This document shows, one piece after another, positions 34,645 to 42,593 of a stretch of DNA of 64,000 nt (the first letter of the stretch is position 1; each line of letters begins with the position of its first letter). A program made the translations under genes and the position numbers. The stretch is from contig NZ_SHKR01000014.1 in assembly GCF_004217145.1 (NCBI RefSeq), positions 744,001 to 808,000 on the forward strand, in the 5' to 3' direction. Source of the DNA: Kribbella rubisoli (GTDB lineage: Bacteria > Actinomycetota > Actinomycetes > Propionibacteriales > Kribbellaceae). Under the pieces are notes generated by a model that ran no database searches, had not been told where the DNA came from, and saw only the letters and a program-made list of their open reading frames with translations.

Positions 34645-35110
34645 AGCACGTCACCCCTCTGGAGGCCCCACGTTCCTGTCACAACATAGCGTGAGCAGGG
34701 CCCGTGTGCGGGGGGCGACCGGCGTGCGGAATGCGGCCTGGGTCACACAACTTGTTGACTGAGGCAACAAATTTGAGGCTGGAAAGGAATGGCTGCGGGA
34801 TCAGAAATGCGCGTTTCAAGCAGTTGCGCGAACCGAGTGGGATTCATTTTCGGCGGCGTACAGAGAAAGTACGCCGGACCAGTCGTCGATGCGCGCACTG
34901 GTGTCGGCGCGACCCGCGTCGGCATTCAGCAAGCTGCCGTCACAAACCCCTCGGGTGGCGCGGGCCAGGAGCTCAACCGTCACGTCGCGCAGGGTGTCCA
35001 GGGCTGCCATGCGGCAATTCAAGCGGAGTCGTGTTTCGCAAACGTAACGCGATCAGCAACATCACGATAAGTCACCAAAATACGTCCGCCGGGAGTTACC
35101 GGGTAGTCCA
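34645..35110. other. Gene-poor, lower-GC stretch between the regulator and yjbQ
   Basis: About 465 bases with no firm gene. GC is visibly lower than in flanking genes around 34740-34870 and 35020-35100. An inverted repeat TTGTTG (34752-34757)/CAACAA (34765-34770) lies about 110 bases before the XRE-STAND regulator start and could be an operator. A weak minus-strand ORF at 34816-35010 is listed separately. This pattern is common at insertion or decay points. Confidence 0.45.
34816..35010 (-). CDS. Small hypothetical ORF (64 aa), doubtful
   Basis: Begins MAALDTLRDVTVELLARATR; third codon positions are GC-rich in the first half, then less so. No Shine-Dalgarno sequence is visible and I recognise no family. 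It lies on the same strand as, and upstream of, the XRE-STAND regulator. It may be a genuine small protein, a peptide precursor or chance. Confidence 0.25.
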   Translation of the reverse strand: MAALDTLRDVTVELLARATRGVCDGSLLNADAGRADTSARIDDWSGVLSLYAAENESHSVRATA

Positions 35111-35515
35111 CTAACCGGCCAGGAACGACAACCGGACATGCCGGTCGGGATTATCGCGATTGGTGTCGACGAGGCAGATCGATTGCCACGTTCCGAGCGT
35201 CAACCGGCCGGCGAGAACCGGAACGGTCGCGTACGGCGGAATCAGCGCGGGCAACACGTGATCGCGGCCGTGTCCGGGTGAGCCGTGCCGGTGCCGCCAG
35301 TCGAAGTCGCGCGGCAGCAGGTCCTCGAGCACGGCCAGCAGATCGCTGTCGCTGCCTGCGCCGGTCTCGAGGACCGCGACGCCGGCGGTCGCGTGCGGGA
35401 CGAAGACGTGCAGCAGTCCGTCGCCGCGCCCCGACACGAACTGCTCACACCTGCTCGTGAGGTCCATGACGACCTCACGAGCACCGGTGTGAACATCCAG
35501 TACGACGGAATCCAT
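35111..35515 (-). CDS. YjbQ/UPF0047 family protein
   Basis: A 134-aa protein of the secondary thiamine-phosphate synthase (YjbQ) family: VVMDLTSRCEQFV, GLLHVFVPHATAGVAVLE with its conserved histidine, then HRHGSPGHGRDHVLPALIPPYATVPVLAGRLTLGTWQSICLVD. Members form trimers and have weak thiamine-phosphate synthase activity in E. coli; the true role is unknown. The start ATG at 35515 overlaps the leuS stop by one base (TGATG), so it is co-translated with leuS. The frame continuing to 36538 is antisense-like shadow over leuS. A 13-base perfect stem lies inside the gene at 35452-35483. Confidence 0.88.
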   Translation of the reverse strand: MDSVVLDVHTGAREVVMDLTSRCEQFVSGRGDGLLHVFVPHATAGVAVLETGAGSDSDLLAVLEDLLPRDFDWRHRHGSPGHGRDHVLPALIPPYATVPVLAGRLTLGTWQSICLVDTNRDNPDRHVRLSFLAG

Positions 35516-37995
35516 CAGGCCGGCACGATGTTGACCAGCTTCGGCGCCCGCACGATCACCTTGCGGGTACCGCGACCGTCCAGCGCCTTCTGCACCGCCT
35601 CGGAATCCAGCGCCAGCTTCTCCAGGTCGGCGTCGGAGATGTCCGGCGCGACCTCCAGCCGGTCCTTCACCTTGCCGGCCACCTGGACCACACAGGTCAC
35701 CGTGTCCTGGACCAGCAGCGCCGGATCGACCTTCGGCCAGCCGGCCTTGGCGACCGTCGGCTCGTGGCCCAGCTCGGCCCACATGTCCTCGGCCGTGTAC
35801 GGCGCGACCAGGCTCAGCAGGATCGACACCGTCTCGGCCGCCTCGCGGACCGCCGGGTCGGCCGCGCCCGGACCGGAGTCGATCGCCTTCCGGGTGGCGT
35901 TCACCAGCTCCATGATCCGGGCCACCATCACGTTGAACCGGTGCGAGTCGATCAGCTCGGTCGCGTCGGCCACCGTCCGGTGGGTCAGCTTGCGCAGCTC
36001 GACGTCGCCGGTCGAGGGATCCGAGCCCAGCGGCGCCTCGACCGCAGCAGCCAGCCGCCAGGCCCGCTGCAGGAACTTCAGCGAGCCCCCCGGCGACATG
36101 TCGGCCCAGTCGATGTCGTCCGCGGGCGGACCGGCGAACACCATGGTCAGCCGGACCGCGTCCACGCCGTACTCGTCGATCATGTCGCCCAGGTTCACGC
36201 CGTTGCCCAGCGACTTGCTCATCGCCTTGCCCTTGTTGATCACCTGGCCCTGGTTCAGCAGCCGGGTGAAGGGCTCGACGGCGTTCAGCAGGCCCATGTC
36301 GTGCAGCGCCTTGACGAAGAAGCGCGCGTACAGGAGATGCAGTACGGCGTGTTCCTTGCCGCCGACGTACTGGTAGACCGACATCCAGCGGTCCGCTGCA
36401 TCCTGGTCGAAGGCACCGTCGGTGTACTGCGGGGACAGGTAGCGCAGGAAATACCAGGACGAGTCGACGAACGTGTCCATCGTGTCCGTGTCCCGCTCGG
36501 CCTTGCCGCCGCACTTCGGGCAGTCGACCTCGACCCACTCGCGGTCCGCGGCCAGCGGCGAGACACCCTTCGGCTGCAGGTCCGCACCGCGCAGGTCGGG
36601 CAGCTCCATCGGCAGCTGGTCGTCCGGAACCGGCACCTCACCACAGGACGGGCAGTGGATGATCGGGATCGGGCAGCCCCAGTACCGCTGGCGGCTCAGC
36701 AGCCAGTCGCGCAGACGGTAGTTGATCGTCCGCTCGCCCAGGCCCTTGCTGTCCAGCCAGTCGATGATCCGGGACTTCGCGTCGGCGATGTCCAGTCCGT
36801 CCAGGCTGATCTCGTCGTTGGCGCTGTTGATCGCCGCGCCCTCACCCGTGTACGCCTTGCCATCGAAATCGGCGGGCGGTTCGACGGTGCGGACGATCGG
36901 CAGGCCGAACTTCTCGGCGAACTCCCAGTCGCGGGTGTCCTGGCCGGGCACGGCCATGATCGCGCCGGTGCCGTAGTCGGCCAGCACGTAGTCGGCGGCC
37001 CAGATCGGGATCCGCTGCCCGGTGACCGGGTTGATCGCGTACGAGCCCAGGAAGACGCCGGTCTTCTCGCGCTCGGTGCTCAGCCGCTCGATCTCGGTGG
37101 ACGCCTTGACGGCGGTCAGGTACTCGTCGAACGCGGCCTGCTGGTCCTCAGTGACCAGCTCGGCAGCCAGCTTCGCGTCGGGCGCGACCACCATGAAGGT
37201 GGCGCCGAACAGCGTGTCCGGACGAGTGGTGAAGACCTTGATCGGCTCGTCACGACCCTCGACCTCGAAGCTCGCGAACGCGCCCTCTGACCGGCCGATC
37301 CAGTTGCGCTGCATCAGCAGGATCTCTTCCGGCCACTGCAGCAGCTCCATGTCGTCCAGCAGCCGCTGGGCGTACTCAGTGGTCTTGAAGTACCACTGCG
37401 TCAGCTCGCGCTTGGTGACTTCGTGTCCACAGCGCTCACAGCGTCCCTGGATGACCTGCTCGTTCGCCAGCACGGTCTGGTCGTGCGGGCACCAGTTGAC
37501 GTACGACGCCTTGCGGTACGCCAGGCCGCGCTCGTACAGCCGCAGGAACAGCCACTGCGTCCAGCGGTAGTACTCCGGGTCCGACGTGTGCAGCCGGCGG
37601 GACCAGTCGAAGCTGATCGCGTACCGGCGGATCGACTCGGCCTGCGTCTCGATGTTGGCATAGGTGAACGTCGCCGGGTGCTCGTTGCGCTTGATCGCGG
37701 CGTTCTCGGCGGGCAGGCCGAAGGAGTCCCAGCCGATCGGGTTCAGCACGTCGTAGCCCTGCTGGAACCAGTAGCGCGCCAGCACGTCGTGCAGCGCGAA
37801 CACCTCGGCGTGACCCATGTGCAGGTCGCCGGACGGGTAGGAGAACATCGTGAGCGCGTAGCGCCGCTCGGCCGAGCCGTCGTCCTTCGCCTTGAACGGG
37901 TCCAGCTTCTCCCACACCGGACGCCACTTGGCCTGCATGGCGTTGAAGTCGTAGCCGCCCCGGTCGATAGGGGCGTCCTCCACCTGCTCGCTCAC
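35515..37995 (-). CDS. leuS: Leucyl-tRNA synthetase
   Basis: Class I synthetase of 826 aa that charges tRNA-Leu. The HIGH-type motif is HMGH in SYPSGDLHMGHAEVF, and KMSKS appears as AMSKSLGNGVN. The CP1 editing domain lies between them (TRPDTLFGATFMVVAPDA), with cysteine pairs CPHDQ...CERCG and CPSCGE...CPKCGG. The longest frame starts at 38073 inside the leader terminator, so the GTG at 37995 with upstream GGAGTAGGA is preferred. Expression is probably controlled by the leucine-codon leader peptide and terminator directly upstream. yjbQ overlaps its stop. Confidence 0.96.
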   Translation of the reverse strand: MSEQVEDAPIDRGGYDFNAMQAKWRPVWEKLDPFKAKDDGSAERRYALTMFSYPSGDLHMGHAEVFALHDVLARYWFQQGYDVLNPIGWDSFGLPAENAAIKRNEHPATFTYANIETQAESIRRYAISFDWSRRLHTSDPEYYRWTQWLFLRLYERGLAYRKASYVNWCPHDQTVLANEQVIQGRCERCGHEVTKRELTQWYFKTTEYAQRLLDDMELLQWPEEILLMQRNWIGRSEGAFASFEVEGRDEPIKVFTTRPDTLFGATFMVVAPDAKLAAELVTEDQQAAFDEYLTAVKASTEIERLSTEREKTGVFLGSYAINPVTGQRIPIWAADYVLADYGTGAIMAVPGQDTRDWEFAEKFGLPIVRTVEPPADFDGKAYTGEGAAINSANDEISLDGLDIADAKSRIIDWLDSKGLGERTINYRLRDWLLSRQRYWGCPIPIIHCPSCGEVPVPDDQLPMELPDLRGADLQPKGVSPLAADREWVEVDCPKCGGKAERDTDTMDTFVDSSWYFLRYLSPQYTDGAFDQDAADRWMSVYQYVGGKEHAVLHLLYARFFVKALHDMGLLNAVEPFTRLLNQGQVINKGKAMSKSLGNGVNLGDMIDEYGVDAVRLTMVFAGPPADDIDWADMSPGGSLKFLQRAWRLAAAVEAPLGSDPSTGDVELRKLTHRTVADATELIDSHRFNVMVARIMELVNATRKAIDSGPGAADPAVREAAETVSILLSLVAPYTAEDMWAELGHEPTVAKAGWPKVDPALLVQDTVTCVVQVAGKVKDRLEVAPDISDADLEKLALDSEAVQKALDGRGTRKVIVRAPKLVNIVPA

Positions 37996-38058
37996 GGTCC
38001 TACTCCATACTTCGTGTGTTTTGTTGAGCCTTAATGTGCCAGACGGCACCCGAGACAT

Positions 38059-38110
38059 AAAAAAGCCCCTCACGCAGGAGGGGATGCCGTACTGACTGCG
38101 CCAGTACGGC
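38059..38110 (-). terminator. leuS attenuator: pause hairpin and terminator
   Basis: On the minus strand, directly after the leader peptide, arms 38110-38102 and 38094-38086 (GCCGTACTG/CAGTACGGC, nine bases) form a first hairpin that takes in the last base of the leader stop codon. It is followed by CCCCTC/GAGGGG (38083-38078 and 38071-38066, loop of six) and then TTTTTT (38064-38059), a classic intrinsic terminator. CGCAG in the first hairpin loop can pair with CTGCG in the terminator loop, giving a possible alternative fold. Confidence 0.85.
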
Positions 38111-38136
38111 TAACTAAGGAGCAGGCTCACTCGCAT
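38110..38136 (-). CDS. leuS leader peptide MRVSLLLS
   Basis: A nine-codon ORF, ATG CGA GTG AGC CTG CTC CTT AGT TAG, encodes MRVSLLLS with three adjacent leucine codons in eight residues. It lies 115 bases before the leuS start and immediately ahead of the paired hairpins. When charged tRNA-Leu is scarce the ribosome should stall on the Leu codons and prevent the terminator forming. TATTCT six bases before the ATG suggests the leader itself is leaderless. Peptide-based attenuation is known for leucine biosynthesis genes in actinobacteria; its use on leuS here is inferred from sequence. Confidence 0.85.
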   Translation of the reverse strand: MRVSLLLS

Positions 38137-38148
38137 ACCACCAGAATA
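38137..38148 (-). promoter_or_regulatory. Candidate -10 element of the leuS leader
   Basis: Minus-strand TATTCT (38148-38143) is followed by six bases and the leader-peptide ATG at 38136. This places the transcript start at the leader ATG and makes the leader about 140 bases long. Confidence 0.55.
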
Positions 38149-38171
38149 CCACTGCCCGTCGTGCCGCAGTT

Positions 38172-39125
38172 CTAGATGAACTCGGTGCCACCGGCGCGGC
38201 GGTGGTCGCCGGGCGTGCGGCCGTACTTGCGGCGGAAGGCTGTGGAGAACGGACGTACGTCGGAGTACCCGCAGGCTCTCGCGACCTCGGTGATGGTGAG
38301 GCTGGGGTCCAGGAGGAGCTGGGCGGCCAACTCGAGGCGTAGGCGGCGCAGGGTCGACATGATCGAGGCACCGGTCTGCTGGGTGAAGAGGCGCTCGGCG
38401 TGACGCTCGGACAGGTGAGCGGCCGCTGCTACGTCCCTCACAGTGATTTGCCGGGACAGGTTGTCGCGGAGGTGACGCTGCATGGCTTCGACGACCAGTG
38501 GGCCGCGGTCGCGCCGGACGGGCTCCACCGCGAGGTCCTCGTCCAGTGCGAACGCACGAGCAGTCTCCAGGACCAGCGTGGCGCCCAAGGCGTCCAGCGC
38601 GGTGCTGTAGCCGGCCACCGGCGCAGCCGCTTCAGCGGCGAGCGCAGTGATGAGCGATGGCAACGAGCCGGCCCGATCCGACATCACCGGCCCGTCGGGC
38701 CGGGTGAGCCCGGACCACCAACCGGAAAGGTCCCGGGCGGCCGGGTGACGGTCGGTGGGCGGAAAGGATGCGGGCTCCCCCGTTCGGACGCCGGAGGTGC
38801 CTGGGCGGAAGGTGAAGCCCCAGAAGGCGATCCCGAGCGGAGACGTGTGCGAGGACTCGATTTCGTGAACGTCGCCCGGGCGGGCCAAGAAGACGGAGCC
38901 CGGCTGGACGTCGTACCTGACGTCTCCCGAGTTGAAGCGCCCCTCGCCGGAGTACGCGAGGCAGACCTCGTGGAAGGAGTGGGTGTGCCAGTAGTTGCGC
39001 CAGTACTCCGGCCGGTAGTGACCCCAGCTGAGGAAGTCCGCGTGGAAGCCGTCGACCTCGCAGGACTCCAGCAGTCCCGCGAGGTCGACGAACCGGTCCG
39101 CGCCGGCAACATCAGCGAGGCTCAA
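38172..39125 (-). CDS. AraC-family transcriptional regulator with cupin domain
   Basis: A 317-aa regulator. The N-terminal AraC-type cupin covers about residues 20-110 (HTHSFHEVCLAYSGEGRF, then PGSVFLARPGDVHEIE), and two helix-turn-helix motifs are at the C-terminus (ITVRDVAAAAHLSERHAERLFTQQTG and ITEVARACGYSDVRPFSTAFRRKYG). The best start is the TTG at 39125, which overlaps the PhyH stop (TTGA) and has AGGAG six bases upstream; the longer frame runs over phyH. As the last gene of the symporter-PhyH operon it probably regulates that operon in response to its substrate. Its stop is 35 bases before the leuS leader. Confidence 0.88.
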   Translation of the reverse strand: MSLADVAGADRFVDLAGLLESCEVDGFHADFLSWGHYRPEYWRNYWHTHSFHEVCLAYSGEGRFNSGDVRYDVQPGSVFLARPGDVHEIESSHTSPLGIAFWGFTFRPGTSGVRTGEPASFPPTDRHPAARDLSGWWSGLTRPDGPVMSDRAGSLPSLITALAAEAAAPVAGYSTALDALGATLVLETARAFALDEDLAVEPVRRDRGPLVVEAMQRHLRDNLSRQITVRDVAAAAHLSERHAERLFTQQTGASIMSTLRRLRLELAAQLLLDPSLTITEVARACGYSDVRPFSTAFRRKYGRTPGDHRRAGGTEFI

Positions 39126-39889
39126 ACAGCACTCCTGCCAGTGGGGTCGACTCCTCGCAGCATCATGCCCTGGCCGAGCGACCAGTCGTGGGTCTTGACC
39201 ATCGGCGGGTCCGCCGGGTCGCGGTACTGGACCAGCCACGTCGTCCGCGCCTGGTCGCTGACGTTCACCCCGGACCCGTGCACGGTCAGATAGGTGAAGA
39301 ACAGTACGTCGCCCGCCTCGGCCGGCTGCGGCGTCGCCTCCTCGAAGGCCGGCTCGAGAAGGTGGTACGAGCCTTCTGCCTCATGCTCCCGCGGACCGGA
39401 CGTGTGGCTGCCGGGAATGATCCGCACACAGCCCTTCTCGATCGGTGCGTCGTCGAAGTGGAAGATCGCCGCTCCGACCCGGTGGTAGGTGTGCGGGAAG
39501 AACGGGTGGTCCTGGTGCAGCGGGAACGGCGAACCGTTCTCCGGCGGCTTCACGAACAGCTTGGTGTGGTGCAGCTGCACGTTGTCCACACCCATCACCG
39601 CAGCGGCCACGTCGGTGAACCGCGGGTCCACCAGCAGCTTCGAGAACGCCGCGTCGTAGAACTGCGCGTCGTGCAGGTGCTGCAGCTTGGTCGGCGCCTC
39701 GGTCATTCCCCGGGCGGCTCCCCAGGTGGGGTCGTCGGACCGGTTCAGCTGCGCCAGCAGGTCGTGGCTGCGCTGCCGGTAGTACGCCGCTTCGTCCTTG
39801 CTGAGCAGGCCTTTCACCAGGACGAAGCCTTGCTCGGCGTACTGCTGTGCCGCGGTCGACAGGTCAGGCCTGTCAGAAGTGATCGTCAT
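39122..39889 (-). CDS. Phytanoyl-CoA dioxygenase (PhyH) family protein
   Basis: A 255-aa Fe(II)/2-oxoglutarate-dependent oxygenase. The iron ligands are visible as HQD in FPLHQDHPFFPH and a distal His in YLTVHGSGVN; the 2-oxoglutarate-binding Arg is in ARTTWLVQYRDP. An N-terminal YAEQGFVLVKGLLS segment is typical. AGGAGG eight bases before the ATG at 39889 decides the start. It lies in an operon with a sodium symporter and an AraC regulator, so the substrate is probably a small imported molecule. The actual substrate is unknown. Confidence 0.88.
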   Translation of the reverse strand: MTITSDRPDLSTAAQQYAEQGFVLVKGLLSKDEAAYYRQRSHDLLAQLNRSDDPTWGAARGMTEAPTKLQHLHDAQFYDAAFSKLLVDPRFTDVAAAVMGVDNVQLHHTKLFVKPPENGSPFPLHQDHPFFPHTYHRVGAAIFHFDDAPIEKGCVRIIPGSHTSGPREHEAEGSYHLLEPAFEEATPQPAEAGDVLFFTYLTVHGSGVNVSDQARTTWLVQYRDPADPPMVKTHDWSLGQGMMLRGVDPTGRSAV

Positions 39890-39925
39890 CTCGAAGTTCC
39901 TCCTGATCGGGTACTTCGAGCGTAG

Positions 39926-39972
39926 GAAACATCGGCGTCCAGCAGCAGGATCGCAAAGGACGCCGATGTTTC
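39926..39972 (-). promoter_or_regulatory. Strong inverted repeat ahead of phyH
   Basis: GAAACATCGGCGTCC (39926-39940) and its perfect complement (39958-39972) are separated by 17 bases, 36 bases before the phyH start and 26 bases past the small membrane-protein gene. It may be the AraC-family binding site, or an intercistronic RNA hairpin that separates symporter and phyH expression. Confidence 0.55.
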
Positions 39973-39998
39973 TCAAACGGACATGCAGCTGTGGCCGG

Positions 39999-40247
39999 CT
40001 ACTGCTCGGTCGCGTCTTCCTCGACCGGTACGGCGATCGGCCGCAGCCGGGTCCAGAGCACGAACAGGGCGGTGAACACCAGCATCCCGATGCCGCCCCA
40101 GAGGTTGATGTTGATGCCGGCGGCCTTGTCGATCTCCGCCTGCTTCTCGACGATGCCAAGGATCGTCAGCACCACCCCGTAGATGCCGACCAGGGCCGCG
40201 ATCACGATCCGGATGTCGAAGGCACCGGCCTTCTTCTTGTCTGCCAT
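39999..40247 (-). CDS. Small two-helix membrane protein (82 aa)
   Basis: MADKKKAGAFDIRIVIAALVG begins a short lysine-rich cytoplasmic tail and first membrane helix (about residues 12-33). A second helix follows at about 48-66 (LWGGIGMLVFTALFVLW), with an acidic C-terminus. The start at 40247 has GGGAGGG, overlapping the end of the symporter gene 13 bases away. It was probably made with the symporter and could be a small accessory subunit, as small partners are known for other sodium/solute symporters. I cannot assign a family. Confidence 0.8.
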   Translation of the reverse strand: MADKKKAGAFDIRIVIAALVGIYGVVLTILGIVEKQAEIDKAAGININLWGGIGMLVFTALFVLWTRLRPIAVPVEEDATEQ

Positions 40248-40260
40248 CTCGAACCCTCCC

Positions 40261-41940
40261 TCAGGCGAAGATGATGTTGAGGACGATGGTCAGCGCGAGT
40301 GAGATCCCGGCGAGCAGGACCGGCTTGCGGTACCAGCCGCCGTCGCCCGCGACCGCTACCTCGGTGCGCTGTTCCTTCGGTGTCAGCGAATACACCAGGC
40401 CGACCAGCTCGGTGTCCCGCTTCGGTGTCGTCACCAGGCTGACCACCACGCTGATCACGATGTCGACCACGAAGGCCGCACCCGCGCCGACGAAGCTGGC
40501 GCCCTGGCCCGGCAGGTTGATCACGCCGTTCTCGGACAGGATGAAGACCAGGATCGCGGTCGCCGTACCGCTGACCAGGCCGATCCATCCTGCCGTCGCG
40601 GTCATCCGCTTCCAGAACATACCGAGGATGAACGTGGCGAACAGCGGAGCGTTGAAGAACGAGAACAGCTGCTGCAGGTAGTCCATCAGGTTGCTGTAGC
40701 CCGAGGCGATCGCGGCCGTTCCGATCGCGACCAGCGTGCCGGCCACGGTCACGATCCGGCCCGTCCGCAGGTAGAACTCGTCCGGCCGGTCCTTGATCAG
40801 GTAGCGCTCGATGATGTCGTACGACATGACCGTGTTGAACGAGCTCAGGTTGGCCGCCATACCGGCCATGAACGACGCCAGCAGACCGGTGATGGCCAGG
40901 CCGAGCATGCCGTTCGGCAGCAGGTCGCGCATCAGCAGCAGCAACGCGTCGTTGTAGTCGACCTCGCCGGTGCCGTTCGCCTTGAACTGGGCCAGCTCGG
41001 GCACGATCACCGCGGCGATGATGCCGGGGATGATCACGATGAACGGGATGAACATCTTCGGGAACGAGCCGATGATCGGAGTACGCCGGGCCGCGGACAT
41101 GTTCTTCGAGGCCAGCGCGCGCTGGACCTCGGTGAAGTTCGTCGTCCAGTAACCGAACGAGAGCACGAAGCCGAGGCCGAAGACGATGCCGATCACGGAC
41201 AGGAAGCTGTTGTGGAAGCCACTCAGCGCGTTGCCCGGCCACGCGGACATCTGCTCCGAACCGCCCGGCGACGCGCTCACCTTGTCGACCAGGCCCTGCC
41301 AGCCCCCGACCTTGTGCAGGCCGACCAGCGTCAACGGCAGCAGCGCGGCGACGATCACGAAGAACTGCAGCACCTCGTTGTAGATCGCCGCGGACAGGCC
41401 GCCGAGGGTGATGTAGCTCAGAACGATGGCTGCGGCCACGATCACCGACACCCAGATCGGCCAGCCGAGCAGCACGTTCACGATGGTGGCCAGCAGGAAC
41501 AGGTTCACGCCCGCGATCAGCACCTGCGCCAGGGCGAAGCTGACCGCGTTCACCAGGTGCGCGGGTTTGCCGAACCGGCGCAGCATGAACTCCGGCACGC
41601 TGCGGACCTTCGAGCCGTAGTAGAACGGCATCATCACGACGCCGAGGAACAGCATCGCCGGGACCGCGCCGATCCAGAAGTAGTGCACGGTCGGGATGCC
41701 GTACTGCGCACCGTTCGCCGACATGCCCATGATCTCGATCGCGCCCAGGTTGGCCGAGATGAAGGCCAGGCCGGTCACCCAGGCCGGTAGCGAACGGCCG
41801 GACAGGAAGAAGTCCAGGCTGCTCGAGACCGCGCGTCTGGCCAGGTACCCGATGCCGAGCACGAAGACGAAGTACAAGGCGATGATGATGTAGTCGATCG
41901 CCGTGGCATCCAGTCTCAGGATGGATTGTTGCGGAAGCAT
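40261..41940 (-). CDS. Sodium:solute symporter (SSS family, sugar type)
   Basis: A 559-aa transporter with about 14 hydrophobic helices: FFLSGRSLPAWVTGLAFISANLGAIEIMGMSANGAQYG in the first two helices, VLSYITLGGLSAAIYNEVLQFFVI and the GLGFVLSFGYWTTNFTEVQRAL segment match SGLT/vSGLT-like sodium/sugar symporters. The ATG at 41940 follows GGAGG; the frame above it is extension. It is the first gene of an operon with the 82-aa membrane protein, PhyH and AraC genes. The substrate is probably a sugar or polyol; which one cannot be read. Confidence 0.92.
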   Translation of the reverse strand: MLPQQSILRLDATAIDYIIIALYFVFVLGIGYLARRAVSSSLDFFLSGRSLPAWVTGLAFISANLGAIEIMGMSANGAQYGIPTVHYFWIGAVPAMLFLGVVMMPFYYGSKVRSVPEFMLRRFGKPAHLVNAVSFALAQVLIAGVNLFLLATIVNVLLGWPIWVSVIVAAAIVLSYITLGGLSAAIYNEVLQFFVIVAALLPLTLVGLHKVGGWQGLVDKVSASPGGSEQMSAWPGNALSGFHNSFLSVIGIVFGLGFVLSFGYWTTNFTEVQRALASKNMSAARRTPIIGSFPKMFIPFIVIIPGIIAAVIVPELAQFKANGTGEVDYNDALLLLMRDLLPNGMLGLAITGLLASFMAGMAANLSSFNTVMSYDIIERYLIKDRPDEFYLRTGRIVTVAGTLVAIGTAAIASGYSNLMDYLQQLFSFFNAPLFATFILGMFWKRMTATAGWIGLVSGTATAILVFILSENGVINLPGQGASFVGAGAAFVVDIVISVVVSLVTTPKRDTELVGLVYSLTPKEQRTEVAVAGDGGWYRKPVLLAGISLALTIVLNIIFA

Positions 41941-42094
41941 CGCCCCTCCGGATCGTCGTATGTGACGCATCGTGGTGTTACCGGTGAGGAACGTTACTCC
42001 TACTTTCAATCATCCGGGCGGCGACACCGGCGCCCGATGGTTCTCCACCCGGATCTCCACCCTTGGTCGGTCCTCTGTAGAGACCGGACAGACC

Positions 42095-42107
42095 TACCGT
42101 CCGTGAC
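42095..42107 (+). promoter_or_regulatory. Candidate -10 element of leaderless two-component operon
   Basis: TACCGT at 42095-42100 is followed by seven bases and the ATG at 42108. No ribosome-binding site lies between. Confidence 0.5.
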
Positions 42108-42593
42108 ATGAGCTTCGGAACGTTACCCAACGCACTTGTCGTCGTCGCGGTCGTCGTCCTAGTCCTGGCCCGGCGAATGTCCTGGTCCGAACTGGAGAAC
42201 TCCGACACCGACGTCTGGCGCGGGCCGCTCGTCCTGATGGGGGTCGGGGTCTACCAGTTGTACGACCGGCACACCGGCCTCGGCTTCATCGACGTCGTAC
42301 TGCTGGTCATCGGTGCCGCGGTCGCCTTGATCGCCGGCACCGCCTCCGGCCGGGTCGCCCAGGTCGAGCGGCGCGCCGGGAAGGTGTTCTTCCGGCTCGG
42401 GATGCCCGGACTCGGCATCATGGTGGCTTACCTGGTCGTACGCCTCGGGCTGGCGGGAGTCGGGCATCTGCTCGGCGCCTCGATGTCCGGTGGCCCCGCG
42501 CTGATGGTCTCGATGGGTGCGAACCTGTTGACTCAGTCTGTGGTCATCCAGAACAAGGCTCGTCGCGACGCAGAGGAGTACAGCACCCGGTGA
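42108..42593 (+). CDS. Four-helix membrane protein of unknown function
   Basis: A 161-aa protein with four hydrophobic segments (about residues 8-22, 40-58, 62-82 and 97-116) and a C-terminal charged tail. I recognise no family with certainty; the layout recalls CcdC/DUF1453-type proteins. It is first in a three-gene operon, overlapping the histidine-kinase gene by four bases (GTGA), so it may serve as a sensing or accessory membrane subunit of that two-component system. Confidence 0.8.
   Translation: MSFGTLPNALVVVAVVVLVLARRMSWSELENSDTDVWRGPLVLMGVGVYQLYDRHTGLGFIDVVLLVIGAAVALIAGTASGRVAQVERRAGKVFFRLGMPGLGIMVAYLVVRLGLAGVGHLLGASMSGGPALMVSMGANLLTQSVVIQNKARRDAEEYSTR

Noticed and set aside
35516..36538. 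Upstream extension of yjbQ (475-codon frame)
   Set aside because: Runs out of frame over leuS; the real gene starts at 35515 overlapping the leuS stop.
37996..38148. T-box riboswitch upstream of leuS
   Set aside because: The leader is only about 140 bases and lacks the T-box antiterminator sequence; the leucine-rich leader peptide explains it better.
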